Shown piece by piece: positions 37,223 through 46,858 of a stretch of DNA of 64,000 nt. Source of the DNA: Luteimonas arsenica (GTDB lineage Bacteria; Pseudomonadota; Gammaproteobacteria; Xanthomonadales; Xanthomonadaceae); NCBI RefSeq assembly GCF_004352825.1, contig NZ_SJRW01000002.1, positions 310,001 through 374,000 of the forward strand, given 5' to 3'. Position 1 is the stretch's first letter. Each line of letters begins with the position of its first letter. Under the pieces are notes generated by a model, which was not told the DNA's origin, did not search any database, and worked only from the letters and a program-made list of their open reading frames with translations. The position numbers and the translations under genes are program-made.

Positions 37223-39409
37223 ATGAAGACCCTCGCACTCACCAGCCTGCTGCTCATGACCGCCACCAGCCACGCCGCCACGCCCACGCCGCCCGACGTC
37301 GAGAAGCGCGCCCACGAAGTCCGCGCCCCGCACGGCGCCGTGCGCCAGGACGAGTACTACTGGCTGCGCGACGACAAGCGCGAGGACAAGGCCATGCTGG
37401 CCTACCTCGAAGCCGAGAACGCCTACGTGGACGCGGTGGTGGCGCCGCTCAAGCCGGTCGAGGACCGGCTGTACGACGAGTTCGTCGGTCGCATCAAGCA
37501 GGACGACGCCAGCGTGCCCTTCCGCGAGCGCGGCTGGTGGTACTACTCGCGCTACGAGACCGGCAAGGACTATCCGGTGCATGCGCGCCGCCAGGACGCC
37601 GAAGGCCTGGGCGCGGCGGAGATCATGCGCCTGAACGAGGCCGGCGACTTCGCCGCCGAGCAGGTGCTGCTCGACGTCAACGCCATGGCCGAGGGCAAGG
37701 ACTACTTCAGCGTCGGCGTCTACGAGGTCAGCCCCGACAACCGCATCCTGGCCTGGGCCGACGACAGCGTCGGCCGCCGCCAGTACACGATCCGCTTCCG
37801 CGACCTCGAGACCGGCAAGGACTTCCCCGAATCGATCCCAGGCCTGTCCGCGGACATGGTCTGGGCCGATGACAACAGGACGCTCTTCTACGTCGAGAAC
37901 GACCCGGAGACCCTGCTCACCGTGCGCGTGAAGAAGCACGTGCTCGGCACCCGGGTCGCCGACGACGTGCTGGTGTACGAGGAGAAGGACGACAGCTTCT
38001 ACATGGGCGTCTCGCGCACCCGCGACGACCGCTTCATCTGCATCGGCGTGGAAAGCACGGTGTCCAGCGAGCTGCGCTGCACCCCGGCCGCCGACCCGGG
38101 CGAGTTCACCGTGCTCGCCCCGCGCGAGCGCGACGTCGAATACGACGCGGACCACTTCGACGGCCGCTGGGTGATCCTCACCAACGCCCCGGACGCCGCC
38201 GGCAACAAGGCGCCGAACTACCGCCTGGCCACCGCGCCGACCGCCGCGACCTCGCGCGCGGAGTGGAAGGAGTGGATCGCGCACCGCGACGACGTGCTGC
38301 TGGAAGGCTACGAGCTGTTCGACGGCTTCACCGCGATCGCCGAGCGCTCCAACGCGCTGGAGCGCATCCGCCTGCTCAAGCCCGATGGCGAAGAGGAGTA
38401 CGTGGCCGCCGACGAGCCCGCGTACTCGATGGGCCTGTCGGTCAACGCCGAGCCCGACACGCAGTGGCTGCGCTACGGCTACACCTCGATGACCACGCCG
38501 GGCACCACCTACGAGCTCAACGTCGCCACCGGCGAGCGCCGCCTGCTCAAGCAGCAGCCGGTGATCGGCTACGACCCCTCGAAGTACGCCACCGAGCGCA
38601 CTTGGGCCACCGCCCGCGACGGCACCCGCATCCCGGTGTCGCTGGTCTACCGCAAGGGCTTCGAAAAGGACGGCAGCGCCGCCCTGCTGCAGTACGCCTA
38701 CGGCAGCTACGGCATGTCGATGGACCCAGGCTACAGCCTGACCACCACCAGCCTGCTCGACCGCGGCATGGTCTACGCCATCGCCCACATCCGCGGTGGC
38801 CAGGAGATGGGCCGCCAGTGGTACGACGACGGCAAGCTGCGCAACAAGGTCAACACCTTCACCGACTTCATCGACGTCACCGACCACCTGGTGGCCGAGG
38901 GCTGGGCGGCGAAGGATCGCGTCGCAGCTTACGGCGGCAGCGCCGGCGGCCTGCTGATGGGCGCGATCTCGAACATGGCGCCGGAGAAGTACCGCCTGAT
39001 CCTGTCGCAGGTGCCGTTCGTGGACGTGGTGACCACCATGCTCGACCCGACCATCCCGCTGACCACCAACGAGTACGACGAGTGGGGCAACCCGGAGCGC
39101 AAGGGCGACTACGAGTACATGCTGGGCTACTCGCCCTACGACAACCTGGAAGCGAAGGCCTATCCGGCCATGTTCATCGGCACCGGCCTGTGGGATTCGC
39201 AGGTGCAGTACTGGGAGCCGGCGAAGTACGTCGCCCGCCTGCGCGACCTGAACACGTCGGACGCGACCGTGCTGTTCCGCACCAACATGGATGCCGGCCA
39301 CGGCGGCAAGTCCGGGCGCTTCCGCCGCTACCGCGAGCTGGCGGAAATGTATGCCTTCATGCTCGACCAGCTGGGCGTCGACGCCGCCGAGGCGCCCGAA
39401 GCGCGCTGA
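37223..39409 (+). CDS. ptrB: Oligopeptidase B, exported (S9A)
   Basis: 728 residues. A signal peptide (MKTLALTSLLLMTATSHAA) distinguishes it from cytoplasmic E. coli PtrB. The propeller is followed by the catalytic domain with GGSAGGLLMGAISN, Asp in GLWDSQVQYWEP and His in DAGHGGKSGR. HIRGGQEMGRQWYDDGK is a family block. The enzyme cleaves oligopeptides after Lys or Arg, so it complements the prolyl peptidase encoded 57 bp upstream. Confidence 0.95.
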   Translation: MKTLALTSLLLMTATSHAATPTPPDVEKRAHEVRAPHGAVRQDEYYWLRDDKREDKAMLAYLEAENAYVDAVVAPLKPVEDRLYDEFVGRIKQDDASVPFRERGWWYYSRYETGKDYPVHARRQDAEGLGAAEIMRLNEAGDFAAEQVLLDVNAMAEGKDYFSVGVYEVSPDNRILAWADDSVGRRQYTIRFRDLETGKDFPESIPGLSADMVWADDNRTLFYVENDPETLLTVRVKKHVLGTRVADDVLVYEEKDDSFYMGVSRTRDDRFICIGVESTVSSELRCTPAADPGEFTVLAPRERDVEYDADHFDGRWVILTNAPDAAGNKAPNYRLATAPTAATSRAEWKEWIAHRDDVLLEGYELFDGFTAIAERSNALERIRLLKPDGEEEYVAADEPAYSMGLSVNAEPDTQWLRYGYTSMTTPGTTYELNVATGERRLLKQQPVIGYDPSKYATERTWATARDGTRIPVSLVYRKGFEKDGSAALLQYAYGSYGMSMDPGYSLTTTSLLDRGMVYAIAHIRGGQEMGRQWYDDGKLRNKVNTFTDFIDVTDHLVAEGWAAKDRVAAYGGSAGGLLMGAISNMAPEKYRLILSQVPFVDVVTTMLDPTIPLTTNEYDEWGNPERKGDYEYMLGYSPYDNLEAKAYPAMFIGTGLWDSQVQYWEPAKYVARLRDLNTSDATVLFRTNMDAGHGGKSGRFRRYRELAEMYAFMLDQLGVDAAEAPEAR

Positions 39410-39415
39410 GTCCGT

Positions 39416-39444
39416 GCGCGGCGGGCGACAGCCGCCCGCCGCGC
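39416..39444 (+). terminator. Long hairpin after ptrB
   Basis: GCGCGGCGGGCG and CGCCCGCCGCGC form a perfect 12-bp stem with a 5-nt loop, 6 bp after the ptrB stop. No T tract. Confidence 0.5.
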
Positions 39445-39452
39445 GCGGCATC

Positions 39453-39884
39453 ATGCCGTCCATGAACGACGCTCCCCGGGATCCGGCTTCCCGCCCGCGC
39501 TCGCGTTTCCGCTGGGCCTGGTGGCTGCTGGCCTACGTCGCGCTGGGCCTCGGCCTGCTGGGCGTGGTGCTGCCCGGTCTGCCGACGGTGCCTTTCATCC
39601 TGCTTTCGGCCTGGGCCGCGGCACAGGGCTCCGAGCGCCTGCACGCCTGGCTGCTGGCGCACCCGGGCTTCGGGCCGATGATCCGCGACTGGCACGAGCA
39701 CGGCGCGGTCACCCGGCGCTCGAAGTGGATGGCCACCGGCGCCATGGCCGCGTCCGCGGTGGTGCTGCTGGTACTGGCCTGGTTCACCGCCTACCAGCGC
39801 TGGTGGGCGGTGGCGCTGCCGATCGCCTGCATGGCCGTGGTCAATGTTTGGCTGTGGATGCGGCCGGAACCGCCGCCGCGCTAG
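39453..39884 (+). CDS. DUF454 (YbaN family) inner-membrane protein
   Basis: 143 residues from ATG 39453 (ATG 39462 also possible). Three hydrophobic segments; family blocks are LGLLGVVLPGLPTVPFILL, AWAAAQGSERLHAWLLAHPGFGPMI and the HGAVTRRSKWMA loop. YbaN-like proteins are widespread in proteobacteria and have no settled function. It lies between ptrB and lptM on the same strand. Confidence 0.9.
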   Translation: MPSMNDAPRDPASRPRSRFRWAWWLLAYVALGLGLLGVVLPGLPTVPFILLSAWAAAQGSERLHAWLLAHPGFGPMIRDWHEHGAVTRRSKWMATGAMAASAVVLLVLAWFTAYQRWWAVALPIACMAVVNVWLWMRPEPPPR

Positions 39885-39887
39885 ACT
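39882..39887 (+). promoter_or_regulatory. Probable -10 box of lptM, leaderless
   Basis: TAGACT, which includes the stop codon of the upstream gene, is followed by six bases and then ATG 39894. Identical hexamer and spacing to lpxL. Confidence 0.48.
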
Positions 39888-39893
39888 GCGGCC

Positions 39894-40172
39894 ATGAACA
39901 TCCGCGCACTGCTGCCCCTCGCCCTGCTGGTCTCCGCGCTGGCCCTGTCCGCCTGCGGCAACAAGGGCCCGCTGCTCCCGCCGCCGGCCCCGGACGACGA
40001 TGAATGGCCGGCCGAGCAGACGGACGATTACGACCAGGACGGCGAGGGCGAAGCGCTCGATGCCACCGGTGTCGACACCGATGCGGACGACACCGACATC
40101 GACGACGAAGGCGACGATCCGGCCGAAGACCCGGTGCCGCCCGCCGGCGACGACGGTGATGGCGACGCCTGA
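39894..40172 (+). CDS. lptM: LPS translocon maturation chaperone LptM (YifL family lipoprotein)
   Basis: 92 residues. The signal ends in LALSAC, followed at once by [10 protein letters not shown], the conserved LptM core (CGxKGPLxxP). In E. coli LptM assists oxidative maturation of LptD in the outer membrane. The gene order lptM-dapF-DUF484-xerC is the same as in E. coli and supports the call. Unusual here is a carboxy-terminal tail of about 59 residues with some 28 Asp/Glu and no Lys or Arg. Confidence 0.88.
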   Translation: MNIRALLPLALLVSALALSACGNKGPLLPPPAPDDDEWPAEQTDDYDQDGEGEALDATGVDTDADDTDIDDEGDDPAEDPVPPAGDDGDGDA

Positions 40173-41031
40173 TCCCGTGGCCACCGCCGCCGCCCGCGCC
40201 GGGCTGCGCTTCAGCAAGATGCACGGCGCCGGCAACGATTTCGTGGTGCTCGACCTTCGCGGCGGCGCGCCGCCGCCGGACGCCGCCTTGTGCCGGCTGC
40301 TGGCCGACCGCCACCGTGGCGTCGGTTGCGACCAGGTGCTGACCATCGCCGCGCCGTGCAGCGAAGGCGCCGTGGCGTCCTACGGCATCTGGAACGCCGA
40401 CGGATCGCCCTCGCAGCAGTGCGGCAACGGCGCGCGCTGCGTCGCCGCCTGGCTGGTGCGCGACGGCGCGGCGTCCGGCGACTTCGTGCTCGACAGCCCC
40501 GTGGCCAGCCACCGCGTGCGTGAGCTCGGCGACGCCGGTTTCGAGATCGAAATGGGCGCGCCGGTGTTCGCGCCGGCGGAGATCCCGCTGGCCGGCGTCG
40601 GCGGGGACGCCGACGACTACGCCATCGAGGTCGTCGGCCGCAGGCTGCGCCTGGGCGCGGTCTCGATGGGCAATCCGCATGCGGTGATCGAGGTCGATGA
40701 CATCGACGCCGCGCCGGTGACGGAGCTTGGCGCGGCGCTGCAGCAGCACCCGGTCTTCCCGCAGCAGTGCAACGTCGGCTTCGCCCGGGTGCTCGACCGC
40801 GGCCGCATCCGCCTGCGCGTGTACGAGCGCGGCGTCGGTGAAACGCTGGCCTGTGGCAGCGGCGCCTGCGCCGCGGTGGCGGTGCTCGCGCGGCGCGGGC
40901 GCGTCGATGCCGCCAAGGGCGTCGATGTCGAACTGCCTGGCGGCACGCTCCGCATCCATCTTGGCGCCGACGGCAGTCTGTACATGGCCGGTCCGGCGGC
41001 ATTCGTCTACGAAGGGGAATTCAACGCATGA
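40159..41031 (+). CDS. dapF: Diaminopimelate epimerase
   Basis: 290 residues from ATG 40159, which overlaps the end of lptM by 14 bp. The two catalytic Cys lie in QQCGNGARC and [11 protein letters not shown], acting as acid and base to turn LL- into meso-diaminopimelate for lysine and peptidoglycan. [15 protein letters not shown] at the start and [14 protein letters not shown] in the middle are standard family blocks. The gene following starts inside its stop codon. Confidence 0.97.
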   Translation: MATPDPVATAAARAGLRFSKMHGAGNDFVVLDLRGGAPPPDAALCRLLADRHRGVGCDQVLTIAAPCSEGAVASYGIWNADGSPSQQCGNGARCVAAWLVRDGAASGDFVLDSPVASHRVRELGDAGFEIEMGAPVFAPAEIPLAGVGGDADDYAIEVVGRRLRLGAVSMGNPHAVIEVDDIDAAPVTELGAALQQHPVFPQQCNVGFARVLDRGRIRLRVYERGVGETLACGSGACAAVAVLARRGRVDAAKGVDVELPGGTLRIHLGADGSLYMAGPAAFVYEGEFNA

Positions 41032-41708
41032 ACGACACCGTCGAAAAGCTCGGCGCCCACGAGGTCGCGGCCTGGCTGCGCCGCCACCCCGGCTTCCTGC
41101 AGCAGTTCCCGGACCTCGCGCTCAGCCTGGTGGTCCCGCGCGAGGACGGCCCGGCCGCCTCGCTGGCCAGCTACCAGTTGGAAGTGCTGCGCGACAAGAA
41201 CCGCGAGCTCTCGCGCCGCCTGCAGGACCTGTACGCGGTATCGCAGGAGAACGAGCGCCTGGCCGTGCGCACCCACCAGCTGACCCTGGCGCTGATGCGC
41301 CCGGAGAGTCCCGCCGGCGTGGTCCGCGCGATGGTGGCCACGCTGGCCGAGGACTTCAGCGGCGACCTGGTGCGCGTCGTGCTGTTCGAACCGCTGCCGG
41401 GCCTGTCCGATGAGGAATGGCTGCAGGTCATTCCCCGCGACGACCGCAGCCTGCAGCCCTTCGCCGACTGCATCCGCGACGGCGAACCGCTGTGCGGGCG
41501 GTTGCATCCGGACAAGCAGGCCCTGCTGTACGCCGCGCGGGTGGACGAAGCGGCCTCCACCGCGCTGCTGCCGGTCGAGGGCGTGGGACTGGTGGCGGTG
41601 GGCAGTCGTGATCCGAACCGCTTCTATCCGGGCATGGGCACGCTGTTCCTGCGCATGATGGGCGAGGCGTTCTCGGTGGCGCTGCGGCGGCATCGGGACC
41701 AGGCCTGA
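41028..41708 (+). CDS. DUF484 family protein
   Basis: 226 residues, coupled to dapF by a 4-bp overlap. Markers: [20 protein letters not shown] at the start and a helical segment ending [14 protein letters not shown], followed by a GAF-like domain. DUF484 proteins (YigA) are almost always encoded between dapF and xerC and have no established function; a GAF fold hints at ligand or nucleotide sensing. Cytoplasmic. Confidence 0.92.
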   Translation: MNDTVEKLGAHEVAAWLRRHPGFLQQFPDLALSLVVPREDGPAASLASYQLEVLRDKNRELSRRLQDLYAVSQENERLAVRTHQLTLALMRPESPAGVVRAMVATLAEDFSGDLVRVVLFEPLPGLSDEEWLQVIPRDDRSLQPFADCIRDGEPLCGRLHPDKQALLYAARVDEAASTALLPVEGVGLVAVGSRDPNRFYPGMGTLFLRMMGEAFSVALRRHRDQA

Positions 41709-41746
41709 TCCCGCGAAGCCGCGAAGGCACGAAGGAGGCGGCTGCG

Positions 41747-42688
41747 ATGGGGGTGGGGCAGGCGAGGGACTCGACCGGGAGCGGGATGCATCCCGCGGTC
41801 GGGGAGTACCTGTCGCACCTCGAGGTCGAGCGGCGGATGTCGGGGCATACGCTGGATGCCTACCGCCGCGACCTGGAAGCGCTGGTGGGATGGGCGGCGG
41901 CGCAGGGGCGAGGTGACCTGCTGGCGCTGGACAGCGCCGCGATCCGCGGCTTCGTCGCCGCGGAACATCGCCGTGGCCTGTCGCCCAAGAGCCTGCAGCG
42001 GCGGCTGTCGGGCTGCCGCAGCTTCTACCAGTGGCTGCTGAAGCACGGCCGCGTCGTGGCCAACCCCGCCGCCGGGGTGCGCGCCCCGCGGGCGCCGCGC
42101 AAGCTGCCGCAGGTGCTGGACGTGGACGAGGCGATGGCCCTGGTGGAAGTGCCCACCGAGGCCCCGCTGGGCCTGCGTGACCGCGCGCTGCTGGAGCTGT
42201 TCTATTCCTCGGGCCTGCGCCTGTCGGAGCTGCGCCTGCTGCGCTGGCGCGACCTGGACCTGGCGCAGGGGCTGGTGACCGTGCTCGGCAAGGGCAGTCG
42301 GCAGCGCACGGTGCCGGTGGGTTCGCATGCCTGCAAGGCGCTGGCCGAGTGGCGCGCGGAGAGTGTCGGCACGGGCGAGACTGCGCCGGCATCGGCGGAT
42401 GCGCCGGTGTTCCCTGGTCGCGGCGGCGCGCCGATCAGCGCGCGCGCGGTGCAGGTGCGGCTGCGCGAACTGGCCAAGCGCCAGGGTCTGTTCAAGCGCG
42501 TGCACCCGCACCTGCTGCGGCATTCCTTCGCCAGCCACGTGCTCGAATCCTCCGGTGACCTGCGCGGGGTGCAGGAGCTGCTGGGGCACGCCGACATCGC
42601 CACCACCCAGATCTACACGCACCTGGATTTCCAGCACCTGGCCAAGGTGTACGACGACGCACACCCGCGGGCGAAGCGGCGGAAGTAG
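41747..42688 (+). CDS. xerC: Tyrosine recombinase XerC
   Basis: 313 residues; ATG 41747 has a GAAGGAGG ribosome site 8 bp upstream, though MHPAVGEY at 41786 is the more usual amino terminus. The catalytic residues are all present: Arg in [11 protein letters not shown], Lys in GKGSRQR, His-x-x-Arg in [12 protein letters not shown], His in [10 protein letters not shown] and Tyr in IYTHLD. With XerD it resolves chromosome dimers at dif. The dapF-DUF484-xerC context and lack of phage genes rule out a prophage integrase. Confidence 0.96.
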   Translation: MGVGQARDSTGSGMHPAVGEYLSHLEVERRMSGHTLDAYRRDLEALVGWAAAQGRGDLLALDSAAIRGFVAAEHRRGLSPKSLQRRLSGCRSFYQWLLKHGRVVANPAAGVRAPRAPRKLPQVLDVDEAMALVEVPTEAPLGLRDRALLELFYSSGLRLSELRLLRWRDLDLAQGLVTVLGKGSRQRTVPVGSHACKALAEWRAESVGTGETAPASADAPVFPGRGGAPISARAVQVRLRELAKRQGLFKRVHPHLLRHSFASHVLESSGDLRGVQELLGHADIATTQIYTHLDFQHLAKVYDDAHPRAKRRK

Positions 42689-42745
42689 CGCTTGAAGCCA
42701 CCGCGGCCTGTCCCCACGTGTGGGATTCAGCCCCCGGAGGCCCGC

Positions 42746-43297
42746 ATGGACCCCAGCCAGAACCCCCACGTATTCCACGCCACCACCATCGTTTCGGTGC
42801 GCCGCGAGGGCCGCGTCGCCATCGCCGGCGACGGCCAGGTGACCCTCGGCCACACGGTGATGAAGGCCAACGCGCGCAAGGTGCGTCGACTCGGCAAGGA
42901 CGGCCAGATCCTGGCCGGCTTCGCCGGTGCCGCCGCGGACGCGTTCACCCTGTTCGAACTCTTCGAATCCAAGCTCGAGAAGCACGGCCAGCTCACCCGC
43001 GCCGCGGTCGAACTCGCCAAGGACTGGCGCACCGAGCGCCGCTTCGGGAAGCTCGAGGCCCTGCTCGCGGTGGCCGACAAGGACACCTCGCTGATCATCA
43101 GCGGCACGGGCGACGTGATCGAGCCCGAGGACGGCCTGGTCGCGATCGGCTCCGGCGGCCCCTACGCCCTGTCCGCCGCGCGCGCGCTGCTGGCGCACAC
43201 CACCATGGACGCGCGCGCGATCGCCGTGGAGGCGCTCAACATCGCCGGCGACGTCTGCATCTACACCAACCGCAACGTCGTGGTGGAGGAACTCTGA
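42746..43297 (+). CDS. hslV: ATP-dependent protease, peptidase subunit HslV
   Basis: 183 residues. The proteasome-like [23 protein letters not shown] is preceded by 12 residues ([12 protein letters not shown]), so the catalytic Thr13 must be exposed by removing a short propeptide; in E. coli the Thr follows the initiator Met directly. [14 protein letters not shown] is another hallmark. Two hexamers pair with HslU to degrade misfolded proteins. An upstream GGAGG ribosome site supports the ATG at 42746. hslU starts 3 bp after the stop. Confidence 0.97.
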   Translation: MDPSQNPHVFHATTIVSVRREGRVAIAGDGQVTLGHTVMKANARKVRRLGKDGQILAGFAGAAADAFTLFELFESKLEKHGQLTRAAVELAKDWRTERRFGKLEALLAVADKDTSLIISGTGDVIEPEDGLVAIGSGGPYALSAARALLAHTTMDARAIAVEALNIAGDVCIYTNRNVVVEEL

Positions 43298-43299
43298 GC

Positions 43300-44697
43300 A
43301 TGGCCATGAAGATCGATACCTCCCACGCCACCATGACCCCGCGCGAGATCGTGCAGGAGCTCGACCGCCACATCATCGGCCAGCAGCAGGCCAAGCGCGC
43401 GGTCGCGATCGCGCTGCGCAACCGCTGGCGCCGCGCCCAGCTCGGCGACGAGCTGCGCAACGAGGTGATGCCGAAGAACATCCTGATGATCGGCCCGACC
43501 GGCGTCGGCAAGACCGAGATCGCGCGCCGCCTGGCGACGCTGGCCAACGCGCCCTTCGTGAAGGTTGAGGCCACGCGCTTCACCGAGGTCGGCTACGTCG
43601 GCAAGGACGTCGAGCAGATCATCCGCGACCTCGCCGACACCGCGGTCAAGCTCTACCGCGAACAGGCCAAGCAGAAGATGCGCACCCAGGCCGAGGACCG
43701 CGCCGAAGACCGCATCCTCGACGCGCTGCTGCCGAAGCGGCAGGGCACCGCGCCCGGGTTCGGCTTCGGCGCCGCGGCGCAGGGCAGCACCACGGTGGAC
43801 ATCGGCGCCGAGCCCTCGTCGCAGGAATCGGAGACGCGGCAGAAGCTGCGCCGCCAGCTGCGCGCCGGGGACCTTGACGACCGCGAAATCGAACTCGACC
43901 TCGCCGCCGGTGCCGGCGTCGACATCATGACCCCGCCGGGCATGGAGGAAATGGGCCAGCAGCTGCGGCAGATGTTCGCCAACCTCGGCGGCGGCAAGAC
44001 CCAGAAGCGCACGCTGGCGATCCGCGCCGCGCGCCCGCTGCTCATCGAGGAAGAGGCCGGCAAGCTGGTCAACGAGGACGAAGTGCGCGCCGCCGCGATC
44101 GAGGCCTGCGAGCAGCACGGCATCGTCTTCATCGACGAGATCGACAAGGTCGCCAAGCGCAGCGAAGGCATGGGCGCCGACGTCAGCCGCGAAGGCGTGC
44201 AGCGCGACCTGCTGCCGCTGGTGGAGGGCTCCACCGTCAGCACCAAGTACGGCCCGGTGAAGACCGACCACATCCTGTTCATCGCCTCCGGCGCCTTCCA
44301 CCTGGCCAAGCCCAGCGACCTGATCCCGGAGATGCAGGGCCGCTTCCCGATCCGCGTGGAGCTTTCGGCGCTGTCGAAGGATGATTTCGTGCGCATCCTG
44401 ACCGAGCCGAAGGCCGCGCTGACCAGGCAGTACGTTGAGCTGATGAAGACCGAGGGCCTGGAGCTGGCGTTCACCGACGATGCCGTGGACCGGCTGGCCG
44501 AGATCGCCGCGGACGTGAACGAGCGTCAGGAGAACATCGGCGCCCGTCGCCTGCACACCGTGCTCGAACGGCTTCTGGACAGCCTGAGCTTCGAGGCGCC
44601 GGACCGCGGCGGGCAGGTGGCCATCGATCGTGCCTACGTCGACGAGCAGCTGGGCGGACTGGTGCAGGATCAGGATCTGAGCCGCTACATCCTCTGA
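43300..44697 (+). CDS. hslU: ATP-dependent protease, ATPase subunit HslU
   Basis: 465 residues. Walker [10 protein letters not shown] and Walker [10 protein letters not shown] sit on either side of a long intermediate (I) domain (about 110-240) that recognises substrates; sensor region and the C-terminal DLSRYIL tail, which docks into HslV, are intact. [19 protein letters not shown] is the conserved start. It unfolds proteins and feeds them to HslV. Operon with hslV. Confidence 0.98.
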   Translation: MAMKIDTSHATMTPREIVQELDRHIIGQQQAKRAVAIALRNRWRRAQLGDELRNEVMPKNILMIGPTGVGKTEIARRLATLANAPFVKVEATRFTEVGYVGKDVEQIIRDLADTAVKLYREQAKQKMRTQAEDRAEDRILDALLPKRQGTAPGFGFGAAAQGSTTVDIGAEPSSQESETRQKLRRQLRAGDLDDREIELDLAAGAGVDIMTPPGMEEMGQQLRQMFANLGGGKTQKRTLAIRAARPLLIEEEAGKLVNEDEVRAAAIEACEQHGIVFIDEIDKVAKRSEGMGADVSREGVQRDLLPLVEGSTVSTKYGPVKTDHILFIASGAFHLAKPSDLIPEMQGRFPIRVELSALSKDDFVRILTEPKAALTRQYVELMKTEGLELAFTDDAVDRLAEIAADVNERQENIGARRLHTVLERLLDSLSFEAPDRGGQVAIDRAYVDEQLGGLVQDQDLSRYIL

Positions 44698-44836
44698 CTC
44701 CGCCACGATCTTCCCGACTCTCCCGACTCCCGGCCCTTCCCCGATTCGCGGGGGAACACGGTGGCATGCCCATTACGTTTCTGTTGCTTGTGGGCTGGCA
44801 GACTGGGTGACTCCTGTCGTTCTCGCGAGGTCCACC

Positions 44837-45271
44837 ATGCTTCGGCCCCTCCTGGCTTCCACCGCGGCCCTGTCGCTGCTTCTCGCCGTCGCGCCCGCCG
44901 CTGCCCGTGACGTCTCCTGCCGCCTCGACTTCGACATGGCCGGCTGGTCGGCGTTCTACAAGACCGCCTCGGGCACCGGCCGCGTCAGCTGCGACAACGG
45001 CCAGGCCATGGCCGTGAGCATCAGCGCCAAGGGCGGTGGCCTGACCGTGGGCAAGTCGGAGATCCGCGGCGGCCGCGGCGAGTTCTCCGGGGTGCGCTCG
45101 ATCAACGAAGTGCTCGGCACCTATGCAACGGCCGAAGCCCACGCCGGCGTGGTGAAGTCCAGCAAGGCCCAGGTGATGACCAAGGGCGAGGTGTCGCTGG
45201 CCCTGGCCGGGACGGGCGAGGGCGTGGACCTGGGCGTGGCCTTCGGCGCCTTCACCATCGAGGCGCGCTGA
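44837..45271 (+). CDS. Exported protein of unknown function
   Basis: 144 residues from ATG 44837, which begins a signal peptide (MLRPLLASTAALSLLLAVAP, cut after ARA). The mature 115 residues contain two Cys (VSCRLDFD, RVSCDNG) that could form a disulfide and a Gly-rich beta-like pattern (GGGLTVGKSEIRGGRGEFSG). No known domain recognised. Stands alone between hslU and a convergent AraC gene. Confidence 0.75.
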   Translation: MLRPLLASTAALSLLLAVAPAAARDVSCRLDFDMAGWSAFYKTASGTGRVSCDNGQAMAVSISAKGGGLTVGKSEIRGGRGEFSGVRSINEVLGTYATAEAHAGVVKSSKAQVMTKGEVSLALAGTGEGVDLGVAFGAFTIEAR

Positions 45272-45296
45272 GTCGCCCGCGCCGCTGCGTTGCCTG

Positions 45297-46142
45297 TCAG
45301 GCTCGCAGCGCCCACTGCTTCGGCGTCTGCCCCGCGCGTGCCTTGAACATGCGCGCGAAGGCGGCCGGGCTGGCATAGCCCAGTTCGTCGGCCACCCGCG
45401 CCACCGGGCGCCCCAGCGACAGTTCGCGCCGGGCCGCGAGCATGCGGTAGTCGGCGAGGTAATCGCCAGCGCTGCGGCCGACTTGGCGCCGGAAGGCGGC
45501 GGTGAAGCTCGCGCGCGACATGCCGGCTTCCGCCGCCAGCGCATCCAGAGTCCAGGCGTGGCCGGGGCGCGCGTGGATGGCGACCAGCGCGCGCGCCAAG
45601 CGCGGATCCGACAGCGCGTGGATCAGGCCCGGCGTGGCGCCGGCGAGGTCGGGGTGGTCGAACAGCCAGCGCAGCAGCTGGATCAGCACCACTTCGAGCA
45701 GGCGGTCGGCAAGCACGCGATGGCCGCAGCGCACGTGGTCGGCCTCGTCGAAGAGCAGGGCGAGCGAGGCCTCCAGGCCCCCGACCTCCCGCAGCGGCAG
45801 GGCCACGAGCGCCGGCAGTCCGGCCACCAGCGGGTGCTGCTGGCCACCGTCGAAATTCAGCGCCGCACAGGTCAGCACCGGTGCGGCTGCATCGTCGATG
45901 GCGCGGAAGCGGTGCGCGTCGCCGGCCGGATAGAACAGCAGCATCGGTTCGTCGACCCGCTGCACGCGCGGGTGCCCGGGCACCGCGTGCCGCACCTCCA
46001 TGGCGCCGTTGCGCAGCAGGTGCAGGAAGCCGCGGCCCGGGCGCGCGTCGAACGATTCGCTGCCGCACAGCGGACCGGTGTGGAAGAGCTCGACGCCCAC
46101 GTGGAAGCGGCGCAGCACGGCTTCGAGGCGGTCCAGGGACAT
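45297..46142 (-). CDS. AraC family transcriptional regulator with cupin_6 domain
   Basis: 281 residues. The amino-terminal half is an AraC_binding_2/cupin_6 sensor (FLHLLRNGAMEVRHAV, LLFYPAGDAHRF). The carboxy-terminal 100 residues hold two helix-turn-helix motifs (LDALAAEAGMSRASFTAAFRR and VARVADELGYASPAAFARMF). It is divergent from a carboxymuconolactone-decarboxylase-family gene across about 110 bp, the usual layout of an activator and its target. A TACAAT hexamer at about 46178-46173 on this strand may be its -10 box. Confidence 0.93.
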   Translation of the reverse strand: MSLDRLEAVLRRFHVGVELFHTGPLCGSESFDARPGRGFLHLLRNGAMEVRHAVPGHPRVQRVDEPMLLFYPAGDAHRFRAIDDAAAPVLTCAALNFDGGQQHPLVAGLPALVALPLREVGGLEASLALLFDEADHVRCGHRVLADRLLEVVLIQLLRWLFDHPDLAGATPGLIHALSDPRLARALVAIHARPGHAWTLDALAAEAGMSRASFTAAFRRQVGRSAGDYLADYRMLAARRELSLGRPVARVADELGYASPAAFARMFKARAGQTPKQWALRA

Positions 46143-46251
46143 GTCATCCGTTCTGCATGAAAATATCGCCGAATTGTACCCAATCGGATGGAATGACGCC
46201 ACAGACTGGCCTCCCCGGCGCATTCCGCGCCCTGCCAAGGAGAAACCCGCC

Positions 46252-46797
46252 ATGTCCAGGATCGCCCTCGTCGACCCCGCCGCCGCCAGCGCCGACCGCA
46301 AGGCCCTGCTCGACGACATCCACGGTGCGTTCGGCGCCACCCCGAACATGTTCCGTGCCGTGGCCAACTCGCCCGCGGCGCTGCGCGCGATGTGGGGCGC
46401 GTTCGGTGCGCTGGGCGCCGGCAGCCTGTCGCCGCGCCTGGGCGAGGAGATCGCGGTGGCGATCGCCGACCGCAACCGCTGCGAGTACTGCCTGGCCGCG
46501 CACACCGCGCTGGGCCGCAAGGCCGGCGCCAGCGCCGCAGACATGGCGCGCGCCCAGGCCGGCGAGTCGGACGATCCGGCCACGGCCGCCGCGCTGGCCT
46601 TCGCGCTCAAGCTGGTGGAGGACCGCGGCCAGGTGTCGGACGCCGACGTGCAGCGCCTGCGCGACCAGGGCTTCGACGACGGCCAGGTGATGGAGATCCT
46701 GGCCCACGTCGCGCTGAACCTGTTCACCAACTACACCAACGTCGCTTTCGGGGTGCCGCTGGATTTCCCGGAGGTGAAGCTGCGCGCCCGCGGTTGA
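46252..46797 (+). CDS. Carboxymuconolactone decarboxylase/AhpD-like protein
   Basis: 181 residues. The AhpD active-site motif is CEYCLAAHTALG, with the redox Cys pair and proton-relay His. Members of this peroxidase-related branch reduce hydroperoxides or act as alkylhydroperoxidases, mostly untested. The AAGGAGA ribosome site precedes ATG 46252. Divergence from an AraC regulator suggests induction by a small molecule. Codon use is ordinary for the window. Confidence 0.92.
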   Translation: MSRIALVDPAAASADRKALLDDIHGAFGATPNMFRAVANSPAALRAMWGAFGALGAGSLSPRLGEEIAVAIADRNRCEYCLAAHTALGRKAGASAADMARAQAGESDDPATAAALAFALKLVEDRGQVSDADVQRLRDQGFDDGQVMEILAHVALNLFTNYTNVAFGVPLDFPEVKLRARG

Positions 46798-46858
46798 CAC
46801 AGCTCGTTGATCCGTCCGCACCAGTTCGCGGCCAAAGCCTGGGCCGCCGTGCGGCCCC

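Noticed and set aside
34598..39463. A 1,621-codon open frame on the reverse strand
   Set aside because: It is exactly antisense to the two S9 peptidase genes, has no recognisable domain and has the Arg/Val/Gly/His-rich content of mirror frames in 70% GC DNA.
41747..42688. Phage or island integrase
   Set aside because: The tyrosine recombinase lies in the conserved dapF-DUF484-xerC-hslVU order and no phage genes or attachment repeats are nearby.
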